From assembly GCA_016928915.1 (NCBI GenBank), contig JAFGJT010000017.1, positions 105,611 to 169,610 on the forward strand: a stretch of 64,000 bases of DNA. Reading direction: 5' to 3'. The stretch's first letter is position 1, and each line of letters begins with the position of its first letter. The notes under the pieces were generated by a model. It was not told where the DNA came from. It saw only the letters and a program-made list of their open reading frames with translations, and did no database searches. This DNA comes from Candidatus Peregrinibacteria bacterium (lineage in GTDB: Bacteria; Patescibacteriota; Gracilibacteria; UBA1369; PNNO01). A program made the position numbers and the translations under genes. Shown piece after piece: positions 17,919-25,084 of the stretch.

Positions 17919-17983
17919 TTCAATGGATAGAACGAGAGACTCCTAAGCTCTAGATGGTGGTTCGATTCCACCTGGGGTCACCA
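17909..17983 (+). tRNA. tRNA-Arg(CCU)
   Basis: A cloverleaf with acceptor GGCCCCA/TGGGGTC, D stem GTTC/GAAC, anticodon loop CTCCTAA (anticodon CCU, residues 34-36), T arm GGTGG-TTCGATT-CCACC, and an encoded CCA end. The anticodon stem has one A-G mismatch next to the loop. The 5' end overlaps the preceding coding sequence by 10 bp. The T-A-G at tRNA positions 8-10 supplies its stop codon. Confidence 0.95.
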
Positions 17984-18015
17984 TGGGACAAGTTATTTTG
18001 TAATGCAAACAATCC

Positions 18016-18043
18016 TTGACAATTATATAAAATGCGTTACAAT
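18016..18043 (+). promoter_or_regulatory. Promoter of the large repeat-bearing membrane protein
   Basis: TTGACA (18016-18021), 16 bases, TACAAT (18038-18043). Transcription from about 18050 rules out a start at 18003 and supports ATG 18072. Confidence 0.6.
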
Positions 18044-18071
18044 AATACCTTTAAATTTTAGAAATAATAAT

Positions 18072-19334
18072 ATGTCGCTTGAACATAATAACCAACCGGA
18101 AGCTGTAGAAAACGAATCAATCTTTTTGGTTGACGACCCTGAATTTAAGAATTGTATAGAGGAGGCGTTACAGGAAACAGATTACGAACTTATGATCAGG
18201 ACTGATCAAAAATATGGAGATGAGAATGATTACTGGGGAAGAAGAAACGATGAGATCACTTTAACCATTGCAAAAGCCATTTTTAAGAATGATAAAACAA
18301 GGCGTCAGGTTTTTCCTGATACGATTAAAACCGAAGAAGAGTTGGAAGATTATTTGGTAAAAGACGGAAGGAATCAAAGATTACTTGATAAATATATTCA
18401 TCTGACGCTCGCCGTCTCTTTACAGTCAAAAAATAAACATAAAAAATATTTGTATGATTATATAGGGAAAAGAATCGGGAATATGCTTAAATCCCGATTA
18501 ACTAAACTTATTGAAATATTTATCAAACCTCAAACGGAACTAAGCACGGAAGAAATTAATATCAAACAAAAAATAATTGAAGTTGACTGGGCGCCTATGT
18601 TAAAACTTGTCCTTATACAGCATTTACATCAACTGGATTGTTATAAGCTGTTTAAAAGTTTTGTTTTGCGAGATATAAAATCCGATGATGATGAAAAGGC
18701 TCAACAAGAGATACAGGATATGATAGAAATTGTTTTTAAGTATCCCGAAATTCAACAAGCCATTCAAGAATTAATGTCAAAAATTACAGAATACCAAAGT
18801 ATAATCAAAGCGCAGAACCATACAAATAATAGTGAGTATAAAAAAGCAAAAACACCGGAACCTGTAACAGCGGTTGCGCTTGCGGCCCCTCTGGACCAAA
18901 CTACTGATAGTCAACCTGAAAGTGAAGGGCATGGCCGAAAAAGACGAATTACAATTAAAGGTTTTCCGCAGAAAATGCCGCAAATACTCACCGGTAGAGA
19001 AGTTGAAGAAGTTTTTGACGGCCCGCGTAAGAATTTTAGTCCCGATGCCACAAACGAGAATCCCTTGGTTAACGAACCGCAGCCGTTGCCGGCCCCGGCA
19101 GCAGAAATACCAGAAGCTGTTGAATTGGTTGGAGATGAGGATTTTGAAGAAGAGCCAACGGAACAAAGAGGTTCCTTAAGTTCTGCTTTAAATGGAAATC
19201 TTATTATTAAGGCGGATAAATCAGTTCCTTCGGAAGCAGCGGAAGAGAAAGAAGAAAAAAACAAATTTCCAATAGAGAATTATATAAAAATCCTCTGGCT
19301 GTTACGGCATGGGTTCTTGCTGCTGTTGCAGTAG
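18072..19334 (+). CDS. N-terminal part of a frameshifted membrane-anchored protein
   Basis: A 420-residue open frame with no recognised domain. Residues 1-~240 are charged and helical (EEALQETDYELMIRTDQKYG and other helices). A ~150-residue Pro/Glu-rich linker follows. The frame ends in a short Leu-rich tail that is out of frame. From about 19285 the +2 frame reads PLAVTAWVLAAVAVVLGTYV, a convincing membrane helix that continues into the next open frame. The true product is therefore probably one protein of about 971 residues, with the break at an A-rich run near 19286-19290. No signal peptide is present, so this part would be cytoplasmic. Confidence 0.75.
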   Translation: MSLEHNNQPEAVENESIFLVDDPEFKNCIEEALQETDYELMIRTDQKYGDENDYWGRRNDEITLTIAKAIFKNDKTRRQVFPDTIKTEEELEDYLVKDGRNQRLLDKYIHLTLAVSLQSKNKHKKYLYDYIGKRIGNMLKSRLTKLIEIFIKPQTELSTEEINIKQKIIEVDWAPMLKLVLIQHLHQLDCYKLFKSFVLRDIKSDDDEKAQQEIQDMIEIVFKYPEIQQAIQELMSKITEYQSIIKAQNHTNNSEYKKAKTPEPVTAVALAAPLDQTTDSQPESEGHGRKRRITIKGFPQKMPQILTGREVEEVFDGPRKNFSPDATNENPLVNEPQPLPAPAAEIPEAVELVGDEDFEEEPTEQRGSLSSALNGNLIIKADKSVPSEAAEEKEEKNKFPIENYIKILWLLRHGFLLLLQ

Positions 19335-20986
19335 TGCTTGGAACCTATGTATTAGTCAGACCCAAACATAAAGCAAAAGAAGCAGAAATTTATGGAAAAC
19401 CAAAACAGGTATTAGTTCAAAAGAGCCGTGCTGCCGGTACGGAAGCAATGAAGCATATTAATATTCCGCGCGAAGTAATGCAGGCGGATATGGATGTAAT
19501 GAGTGTTCAAGCGTCTCCCGGAATGGCTCCAAGAACTGTTGCAGTTAAAAAACCCCGGCATTTAAAACCTACTCAAGTTAAACCTACTCAAGTTAAACCT
19601 GCTCAAGTTAAACCTACCCAATATAAACCAACACAGACAACCGTTAAAATAGATTTATCCCCGTCACACACGGACAAAAAAGAATTAATAGCAATTAAAA
19701 CCTCAGGCCTTCAAAATCTTCCTGAGGGCAATTTTAGAAATATGTTTGCAGGACAGGGATTCGTTGTTGAAAAAGCTTCGGAAGGCTCTATAACGGGATT
19801 TATGCAGGATGTGCTTCTTAATATTGTAAAAAACAGCCCCAACAAAAAACAAGCAAAAAAAGCTTACTTCAGGCAGTTGCAGGATCTTGAGCACGGCTGG
19901 CTTATTTATATGGAGAAACACGCGGCGGAGTTTTCCCAAAAAACCCAGGGAAACCTTACGGCAAAGCAAAAACAATCACTGGAGTACTGGAAAAACTATA
20001 AAAAAACTCATTTAAAAAGAGGCTACGCTGCTAAATATTTATTTAAAAAATTTAATAAAGCCAAACCCGGATCATCACAGTTTAATTATTACAATAATTT
20101 ATATCAAAAAGGGGCTGAATTAATGAATGGCCTTGAGGAATTAAATCCCGATATACTTGATGTAAATTCACCAGGCGGTCAGCAGGTATTTTACGCAAAA
20201 GCGGATAAAACGGGAAAATTGCATGTATTAAAAACATTATGGGATTTTGCCTCCAAAATGAAACTGCCTTTACCGGAGAGGGATTTTACTACAACAGGGG
20301 ATATTACACCCATGCAGCCGGTGAAATCCGAAGAGGTTAAAAAACTGGCTCAGAAAGATAAAACCATGGATTTCTTGGACAAGATGGTGTCTGATATTGA
20401 AACACGGGCGGCAAGCAAACAGCAGGCGCAGACAGCAAAAACAATGAATTTTTTGGATAATCTTGTTAGCGACATCGAACAGAGAGCTGAGCAGAGAAAA
20501 CCGGATGAAGCAAAAATTGCCGCGGGGCAGGTAAAACCACTGCAGAATTTACAGGTTGAGTCTATGATAGTAGACGCACCCGTAGACAAAAACAACAAAC
20601 CTTCAAGATCTCAATCAGGGCTTATGGATAACAATAAAGGTATTTTAAATACCGTGTCCAGATCACAGTCGGGCGAGATACATCTTAATAAGTCAAAAAT
20701 TAACCTGTATCGGTTTCAGTCCGGAAAGATATTTATTGACAGCGCGATTAATGATGGCGCTTCAAAAAAGCAGTCGGGTGTAATAATTGGCAATCAGATG
20801 GAAGAAAGAACTCAAGCCGGAACAATAAATGTGAAGGAATCCACGGCAAATTTATCCAGATCACAGTCGGGCGAAATAAATATTCCGGTTAAATCTGAGG
20901 AAGAACCCCCTAAATCTTTCTGGTCTAAGACCAAAGATAAAGTTAAAACCGGTGCAAAAAAACTGTGGGGAAAATTGTTTGCATAA
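19334..20986 (+). CDS. C-terminal, repeat-rich part of the same protein
   Basis: A 550-residue open frame nominally starting at GTG 19334 inside the reconstructed membrane helix. It would lie outside the cell. It begins with a basic segment and five KPTQV-type pentapeptides. A helical region of ~200 residues follows. Next is a duplicated TMDFLDKMVSDIETRA / TMNFLDNLVSDIEQRA pair, and then four or more spaced SRSQSGEI-type repeats that could form a beta-stack. The C-terminal ~25 residues are basic (FWSKTKDKVKTGAKKLWGKL). No family is recognised. A surface or adhesin-like role is only a guess from topology and repeats. Confidence 0.75.
   Translation: MLGTYVLVRPKHKAKEAEIYGKPKQVLVQKSRAAGTEAMKHINIPREVMQADMDVMSVQASPGMAPRTVAVKKPRHLKPTQVKPTQVKPAQVKPTQYKPTQTTVKIDLSPSHTDKKELIAIKTSGLQNLPEGNFRNMFAGQGFVVEKASEGSITGFMQDVLLNIVKNSPNKKQAKKAYFRQLQDLEHGWLIYMEKHAAEFSQKTQGNLTAKQKQSLEYWKNYKKTHLKRGYAAKYLFKKFNKAKPGSSQFNYYNNLYQKGAELMNGLEELNPDILDVNSPGGQQVFYAKADKTGKLHVLKTLWDFASKMKLPLPERDFTTTGDITPMQPVKSEEVKKLAQKDKTMDFLDKMVSDIETRAASKQQAQTAKTMNFLDNLVSDIEQRAEQRKPDEAKIAAGQVKPLQNLQVESMIVDAPVDKNNKPSRSQSGLMDNNKGILNTVSRSQSGEIHLNKSKINLYRFQSGKIFIDSAINDGASKKQSGVIIGNQMEERTQAGTINVKESTANLSRSQSGEINIPVKSEEEPPKSFWSKTKDKVKTGAKKLWGKLFA
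19559..19637 (+). repeat. 15-bp in-frame tandem repeat
   Basis: About five copies of a unit close to AAACCTACTCAAGTT encode K-P-T-Q-V pentapeptides just outside the inferred membrane helix. The copies differ at a few bases, so the array is not recent. Confidence 0.85.
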
Positions 20987-20989
20987 GTT

Positions 20990-21018
20990 TTGACATTTTA
21001 AATTTTTCATGGTATGAT
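20990..21018 (+). promoter_or_regulatory. Promoter of ncRNA 1
   Basis: A near-consensus promoter: TTGACA (20990-20995), 17 bases, TATGAT (21013-21018). A G at 21025, 7 nt beyond the -10, is the likely start. It overlaps the end of the preceding gene by a few bases at most. Confidence 0.8.
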
Positions 21019-21024
21019 ATATGC

Positions 21025-21233
21025 GTGATGATGATTTGATGGCTTCGGTCATCTTTCTGACTCACACTTTCGACTCTCTCTTTTATCCCTGACTTCGGTC
21101 TTCGATTAAAGAGCGTTTCGATCCCCTTGATATCTTGGATACCGTAAAAAGTATTCTTGGTATCAACCCCTTAGCGGGTCATATCGCCTATAATCTTATT
21201 TTTATATTGTTGTGGGCCTTATGGCCCGCTTTC
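21025..21233 (+). ncRNA. Candidate structured RNA, copy 1 (~209 nt)
   Basis: A non-coding stretch bounded by a promoter and a terminator hairpin. It begins GTGATGAT. Hairpins in order: A at 21038-21053 (GATGGC/GTCATC closing a UUCG tetraloop); B at 21078-21113 (CTCTTTTATC/GATTAAAGAG with an inner GAC-UUCG-GUC); C at 21127-21166 (TTGATA/TATCAA outer stem and GGATAC/GTATTC inner stem); D near 21166-21179 (CCC/GGG). A short terminal pairing is possible between 21025-21029 and 21183-21187. A U-rich TTATTTTTATA stretch precedes the terminator. Each element recurs in copy 2 with compensating base changes. I do not recognise it as 6S, SRP, RNase P or tmRNA. Confidence 0.75.
21212..21232 (+). terminator. 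Terminator of ncRNA 1
   Basis: GTGGGCC (21212-21218) pairs with GGCCCGC (21223-21229) around a TTAT loop. The following T-run is short (CTTTCCC). A second small palindrome, CCCTATATAGGG, follows at 21233-21244. Confidence 0.65.
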
Positions 21234-21264
21234 CCTATATAGGGGGAAAATAGTATTTTCATGG

Positions 21265-21293
21265 TTGACTTTGAAAAACAAACATGGTACAAT
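21265..21293 (+). promoter_or_regulatory. Promoter of ncRNA 2
   Basis: TTGACT (21265-21270), 17 bases, TACAAT (21288-21293). The spacing to the GTGATGAT start at 21300 is the same 7 nt as in copy 1. Both spacers end in CATGG. Confidence 0.8.
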
Positions 21294-21299
21294 ATATTT

Positions 21300-21509
21300 G
21301 TGATGATATCTATTTGGCTTCGGCCATTCTGATCTCGTCACCTCTTGATCCTCTTTTCTTACTTAGCTTCGGCTTTGTTTGAAACCGGATCGACTGATTG
21401 ATACTTTGGATTCCTTCGGGAATTCTCGGTATCAGCCCGATCAGCGGGCCGTTCAATCGTCCATTTCTATTATTTTTATAATTCTAGTGGGCCTTGTCGG
21501 CCCGCTTTT
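21300..21509 (+). ncRNA. Candidate structured RNA, copy 2 (~210 nt)
   Basis: Same architecture as copy 1. Hairpin A at 21315-21326 (TGGC-UUCG-GCCA). Hairpin B at 21347-21391 (GATCC/GGATC outer stem, inner AGC-UUCG-GCU). Hairpin C at 21399-21434 (TGATAC/GTATCA and GGATTCC-UUCG-GGAATTC). Hairpin D at 21435-21449 (GCCCG/CGGGC). A terminal pairing of 21302-21307 with 21456-21461 is possible. Primary sequence differs from copy 1 in many stem bases, but pairing is kept, which is good comparative support for a real RNA. The miaB gene starts 41 bp after the terminator and may be a separate unit. Confidence 0.75.
21487..21509 (+). terminator. Terminator of ncRNA 2
   Basis: A 7-bp stem GTGGGCC (21487-21493)/GGCCCGC (21499-21505) with a TTGTC loop, followed by TTTTCC. 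The stem is identical to that of copy 1 but the loop differs. Confidence 0.75.
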
Positions 21510-21549
21510 CCTATGCTAATTTATTGACCCGTTAAGTTAAATTTGCATA

Positions 21550-22902
21550 ATGAAAAAATCCTATTATATCCAGACTCTCGGCTGCCAAATGAATTATTCC
21601 GATTCCGAGCGTGTTGATTCTGTTTTGCAAAATATGGGGTTTAATAAGATTGAAGATATGAACAAGGCCGATTTAATTCTTTTTAATACTTGTTCGGTTC
21701 GTCAAAAAGCTGAAGACCGCGTTTTCGGGCAGATGAGAAAAATTACAAAACTGCGCAGAGAAAGACCGGATCTTCTTGTTGGTATCACGGGCTGTATGGT
21801 AAGAAAAACTTCAACAAAAAAACAAGAAGAACCCGATAAATTATTTAACAGAATTAAGCAGCTTGATATTGCCTTTAGAATTGAAGATTTGCCGACACTG
21901 CCTTCAATCATCAATAATTTTTGGGAAATAAAAAGCTGTATTAACGAAGGTAATTTAAAAAATTATTTTGAAATTAATCCAAAATATTCAAACAAATTTC
22001 AGGCGTTTGTGCCGATTGGGCAGGGCTGCGATAATTTTTGCACTTACTGTATTGTGCCATATTCGCGCATGAGAGAGCGGTCCAGGCCAATTAACGATAT
22101 TTATAAAGAATGTGAAAATCTTGTAAAAAACGGCTGTATTGAAATTACTTTGCTGGGCCAGAATGTGAATTCTTACGGTATTTCGGATTATGATAAAAAA
22201 ACCGGAATTTTTGAAGGGATTGATAATCCCTTTGTTAAACTTTTGCAAAAAATTAATTCATTAAATGAATACGGATTAAAACGTTTAAGATTTACATCAA
22301 ATCATCCGAAAGATCTTTCTGACGGGCTTATTGATGCCATGGAGGGACTTGAAACGCTTATGCCGTATATACATCTTCCCGTGCAGTCCGGAAATAACGA
22401 AATTTTAAAAAGGATGAACAGGCATTATACAAGGGAGTGGTACATGGACCTTATAAAAAAACTGCGGAAAAAAATTCCGGGCATTTCAATTTCAACGGAT
22501 ATAATAGTTGGATTTTGCGATGAAACCGATGAGCAATTTAAGGATACATACAATTTGTTTATGGAAACCGAATGGGATATGGCCTATTTAGCGCAGTATT
22601 CGGTGCGCAAAGGAACATTTGCTTCAAAGCATTTAAAGGATGACGTGCCTTCGGATGTTAAAAAACAGAGGTGGAACGCTTTGAATGATCTTTTAAAAAA
22701 AGTGTCTTTAAAAAAACACAAAGTATTTGATAAAAAAATAGTTGAGGTGCTTGTTGAAAAATATTTAAAGGGAATTTGTGAAGGCAGAAGTGAACATTTT
22801 AAAACAGTCACATTTAAATCGGATAAAGATTTAACCGGACAGTTGGTGAAAGTGAAAATTTTAAAAGCCCGGGAATGGCTTTTAGAAGGAGAAACAGTTT
22901 AA
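21550..22902 (+). CDS. miaB: tRNA-2-methylthio-N6-dimethylallyladenosine synthase
   Basis: A radical SAM methylthiotransferase that modifies A37 of tRNAs reading UNN codons. The 450-residue protein has the UPF0004 domain with its three cysteines (TLGCQMNYSDSERV, FNTCSVRQKAEDRVFG, GITGCMVRK). The radical SAM motif is CDNFCTYCIVPYSRMRERSRP. A C-terminal TRAM domain follows, including LVEKYLKGICEGRSEHFKTV. Length is normal. Its 3' end overlaps the convergent small membrane protein gene by 4 bp. The upstream ncRNA pair has its own promoters and terminators. Confidence 0.95.
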   Translation: MKKSYYIQTLGCQMNYSDSERVDSVLQNMGFNKIEDMNKADLILFNTCSVRQKAEDRVFGQMRKITKLRRERPDLLVGITGCMVRKTSTKKQEEPDKLFNRIKQLDIAFRIEDLPTLPSIINNFWEIKSCINEGNLKNYFEINPKYSNKFQAFVPIGQGCDNFCTYCIVPYSRMRERSRPINDIYKECENLVKNGCIEITLLGQNVNSYGISDYDKKTGIFEGIDNPFVKLLQKINSLNEYGLKRLRFTSNHPKDLSDGLIDAMEGLETLMPYIHLPVQSGNNEILKRMNRHYTREWYMDLIKKLRKKIPGISISTDIIVGFCDETDEQFKDTYNLFMETEWDMAYLAQYSVRKGTFASKHLKDDVPSDVKKQRWNALNDLLKKVSLKKHKVFDKKIVEVLVEKYLKGICEGRSEHFKTVTFKSDKDLTGQLVKVKILKAREWLLEGETV

Positions 22903-23129
22903 TCTTCATCTCTTTTTCCGAGTTTGATCCAAATAAAAATGGCAGCTATGATAACGCCTGCCAGTAATATTGCGGGGCCGGACAGCACAACCCCGATATT
23001 ATTATAAAAAGCGTAAAAAAAGGGCTTGGTTAAAAAGTCATTTTTTAATTGAGGAAAAGTATATACGGTATTAACCGCTCCAAATATAACAATGAGCGCA
23101 AGCAGTATAAAAAAGGGGATTTTTTTCAT
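22899..23129 (-). CDS. Small two-helix membrane protein
   Basis: A 76-residue protein. An N-terminal helix (IPFFILLALIVIFGAVNTVYTF) and a second helix (GVVLSGPAILLAGVIIAAIFIWI) are separated by a ~25-residue polar loop. The C-terminus is charged. It starts 17 bp after alaS on the same strand, so it may be co-transcribed. No family is recognised. Confidence 0.6.
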   Translation of the reverse strand: MKKIPFFILLALIVIFGAVNTVYTFPQLKNDFLTKPFFYAFYNNIGVVLSGPAILLAGVIIAAIFIWIKLGKRDED

Positions 23130-23145
23130 TTTATAAATTAATAAT

Positions 23146-24972
23146 TTAGCCTATAACCGCTTTGATTCTTCTGATTCCCGAAGAGCTGCTTTGTTCTTTT
23201 AAGATCTTAAAACTCTTCAGTTCGCTTGTGTTTTGCACATGCGGTCCTCCGCATATTTCCATGCTAAAATCGCCCACAGTATACACCTTTACCCTATCCC
23301 CGTATTTTGATTCAAACAATCCTATTGCGCCTTTTTCTTTTGCTTCGGATACCGTCATTTCCTCACATTTAATTTCCAGCGCGCGTTTTATCTGTTCGTT
23401 GACAATATTTTCAACTTTTTTCAGCTGTTCATCGGTCATTTTATCAGGATGAGAAAAATCGAATCTTAACCGGTCAACGGTTATATTTGAACCTTTTTGT
23501 GCAACATGGTCTCCGAGTACCATTATTAAAGCTTTATGAAGAAGATGCGTTGCCGTATGCAGTTTTGTTGTTGCTTCGCTGTGATCTGCAAGGCCTCCGG
23601 CAAATTTTTGTTCGGCGCCGCAGCGTGAAAGCTCCTGGTGCTTTTTATATGCGTCTATGTAGCCCTGTTTGTCGGTTTTCAATCCGTTTTCTTTGGCGAG
23701 TTCTTCGGTCATTTCAATAGGGAACCCGTATGTATCAAAAAGCTTGAATGCAAGCCTTCCGGGAAGTATTTTTTCTTTGTTTTTTAATAAATTCGGAAGC
23801 ATTTTTTCAAATTCTTTTTCACCGTGGATAAGAGTTTTCATAAATTTTTCTTCTTCATTTTGGAGTTCCGTAATTATTTTTTCATGGAATTCTTCCAGTT
23901 CGGGGTAAACATCTTTGTAAAAATCAATATAAATCAATGCAATCCGATCTGTAAAATTATAGGCAATACCGAGTTTTTTGCCGTGTCTTATTGCGCGCCT
24001 GATCAGTCTTCTTAAAATATATCCCTGATCGGTGTTCGAGGGAGCCACTCCAAATTTATCTCCCAGAATAAACACGGCGGCTCTCAAATGATCCGCAATA
24101 ATTCTTACTGAAATGGCGGTTTCATCGGTCCCTTTTATACCCGCAAGTTCATAAATTTTATCTATGGCATCTTTAAAAAGTTCGGTTTCAAATGGCGATT
24201 TCACCCCCTGAAGAAGCGCGACAACCCTTTCCAGACCGAGACCCGTATCAACATTCTGCTGTTTTAAGGGGCTGAAACTTCCGTCATCATTTTTATTATA
24301 TTGCATAAAGACATCATTCCAGATTTCAATATATTTTCTGCATTCGCATGAAGGTCCTTTTGTATCACAAAGCGGACATTTTGGCTTGCCGGTGTCATAA
24401 AACATTTCAGTATCGGGTCCGCATGGTCCGGTTTGTCCGGCCGGACCCCACCAGTTGTCTTTTTTTGCATAAAACCATATCTGCCCGCCATTCAGCGGTT
24501 TTCCTTTTGTGTGTCTTTTAAACCCGAGAGACTCCCATACAGCCGCGGCCTCATCGTCCTTGGGAGCGTCTTTATCGCCCTCAAAGCATGATACACAAAG
24601 ATTTGCCGAGTCTAAACCAAGTCCACCTTTATCAGCTGGACAGGTTAAAAAGTCAAAACTCATTTCTATTGCTTCTTTTTTAAAATAATCCCCCAGGGAC
24701 CAGTTGCCCAGCATTTCAAAAAAAGTTAGATGGCAAATGTCTCCGACTTCATCTATATCATCGGTTCGTACACATTTTTGATGATTTACAAGTCTTTTTC
24801 CTGCAGGATGTTTTTCTCCGAGAAGATAAGGAACAAGCGGATGCATTCCGGCTGTTGTAAACAGCACGGTCGGGTCATTCTCGGGTATTAAAGAGGCTCC
24901 GGCAATTTGTTTGTGTCCGTGTTTATTCACAAAAAAATCTATATATCGCTGGCGTACTTCTTTGGCTAACAT
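23146..24972 (-). CDS. alaS: Alanyl-tRNA synthetase, short form
   Basis: Charges tRNA-Ala. The 608-residue product contains the class II catalytic core (LFTTAGMHPLVPYLLGEKHPAGKRL; FFEMLGNWSLGDYFK). It also has the tRNA-binding middle region and the editing domain with zinc ligands in HTATHLLHKAL and CGGPHV. It stops right after the editing domain (SSGIRRIKAVIG), lacking the ~250-residue C-Ala oligomerisation domain of typical ~870-residue enzymes. The end looks natural rather than truncated, because the family motif GIRRI is complete. Short forms like this are frequent in CPR bacteria. Confidence 0.95.
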   Translation of the reverse strand: MLAKEVRQRYIDFFVNKHGHKQIAGASLIPENDPTVLFTTAGMHPLVPYLLGEKHPAGKRLVNHQKCVRTDDIDEVGDICHLTFFEMLGNWSLGDYFKKEAIEMSFDFLTCPADKGGLGLDSANLCVSCFEGDKDAPKDDEAAAVWESLGFKRHTKGKPLNGGQIWFYAKKDNWWGPAGQTGPCGPDTEMFYDTGKPKCPLCDTKGPSCECRKYIEIWNDVFMQYNKNDDGSFSPLKQQNVDTGLGLERVVALLQGVKSPFETELFKDAIDKIYELAGIKGTDETAISVRIIADHLRAAVFILGDKFGVAPSNTDQGYILRRLIRRAIRHGKKLGIAYNFTDRIALIYIDFYKDVYPELEEFHEKIITELQNEEEKFMKTLIHGEKEFEKMLPNLLKNKEKILPGRLAFKLFDTYGFPIEMTEELAKENGLKTDKQGYIDAYKKHQELSRCGAEQKFAGGLADHSEATTKLHTATHLLHKALIMVLGDHVAQKGSNITVDRLRFDFSHPDKMTDEQLKKVENIVNEQIKRALEIKCEEMTVSEAKEKGAIGLFESKYGDRVKVYTVGDFSMEICGGPHVQNTSELKSFKILKEQSSSSGIRRIKAVIG

Positions 24973-25022
24973 TCACTTATTGATTAAAAAAATATTCTGC
25001 CGCTATTTGATTCTAGAAAAAA

Positions 25023-25041
25023 TTCTTGTTAAAAACAAGAA
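25023..25041 (-). terminator. AT-rich hairpin with T-run between alaS and DUF3352 gene
   Basis: An 8-bp perfect stem TTCTTGTT/AACAAGAA with a 3-base loop. Read on the minus strand it is followed by TTTTTTCT. It lies upstream of alaS rather than downstream of a gene, so a weak attenuator or chance are both possible. Confidence 0.3.
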
Positions 25042-25084
25042 AATTTGCCATAGTATAACGGCATATTGATCTTACACACTATAT

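Noticed and set aside
18003..18071. Upstream start for the frameshifted membrane protein
   Set aside because: The strong promoter at 18016-18043 lies inside this stretch, so the mRNA would not include it.
21524..21551. TTGACC...CATAAT as a third promoter for miaB
   Set aside because: The -10 would overlap the miaB start codon, so transcription would begin inside the gene.
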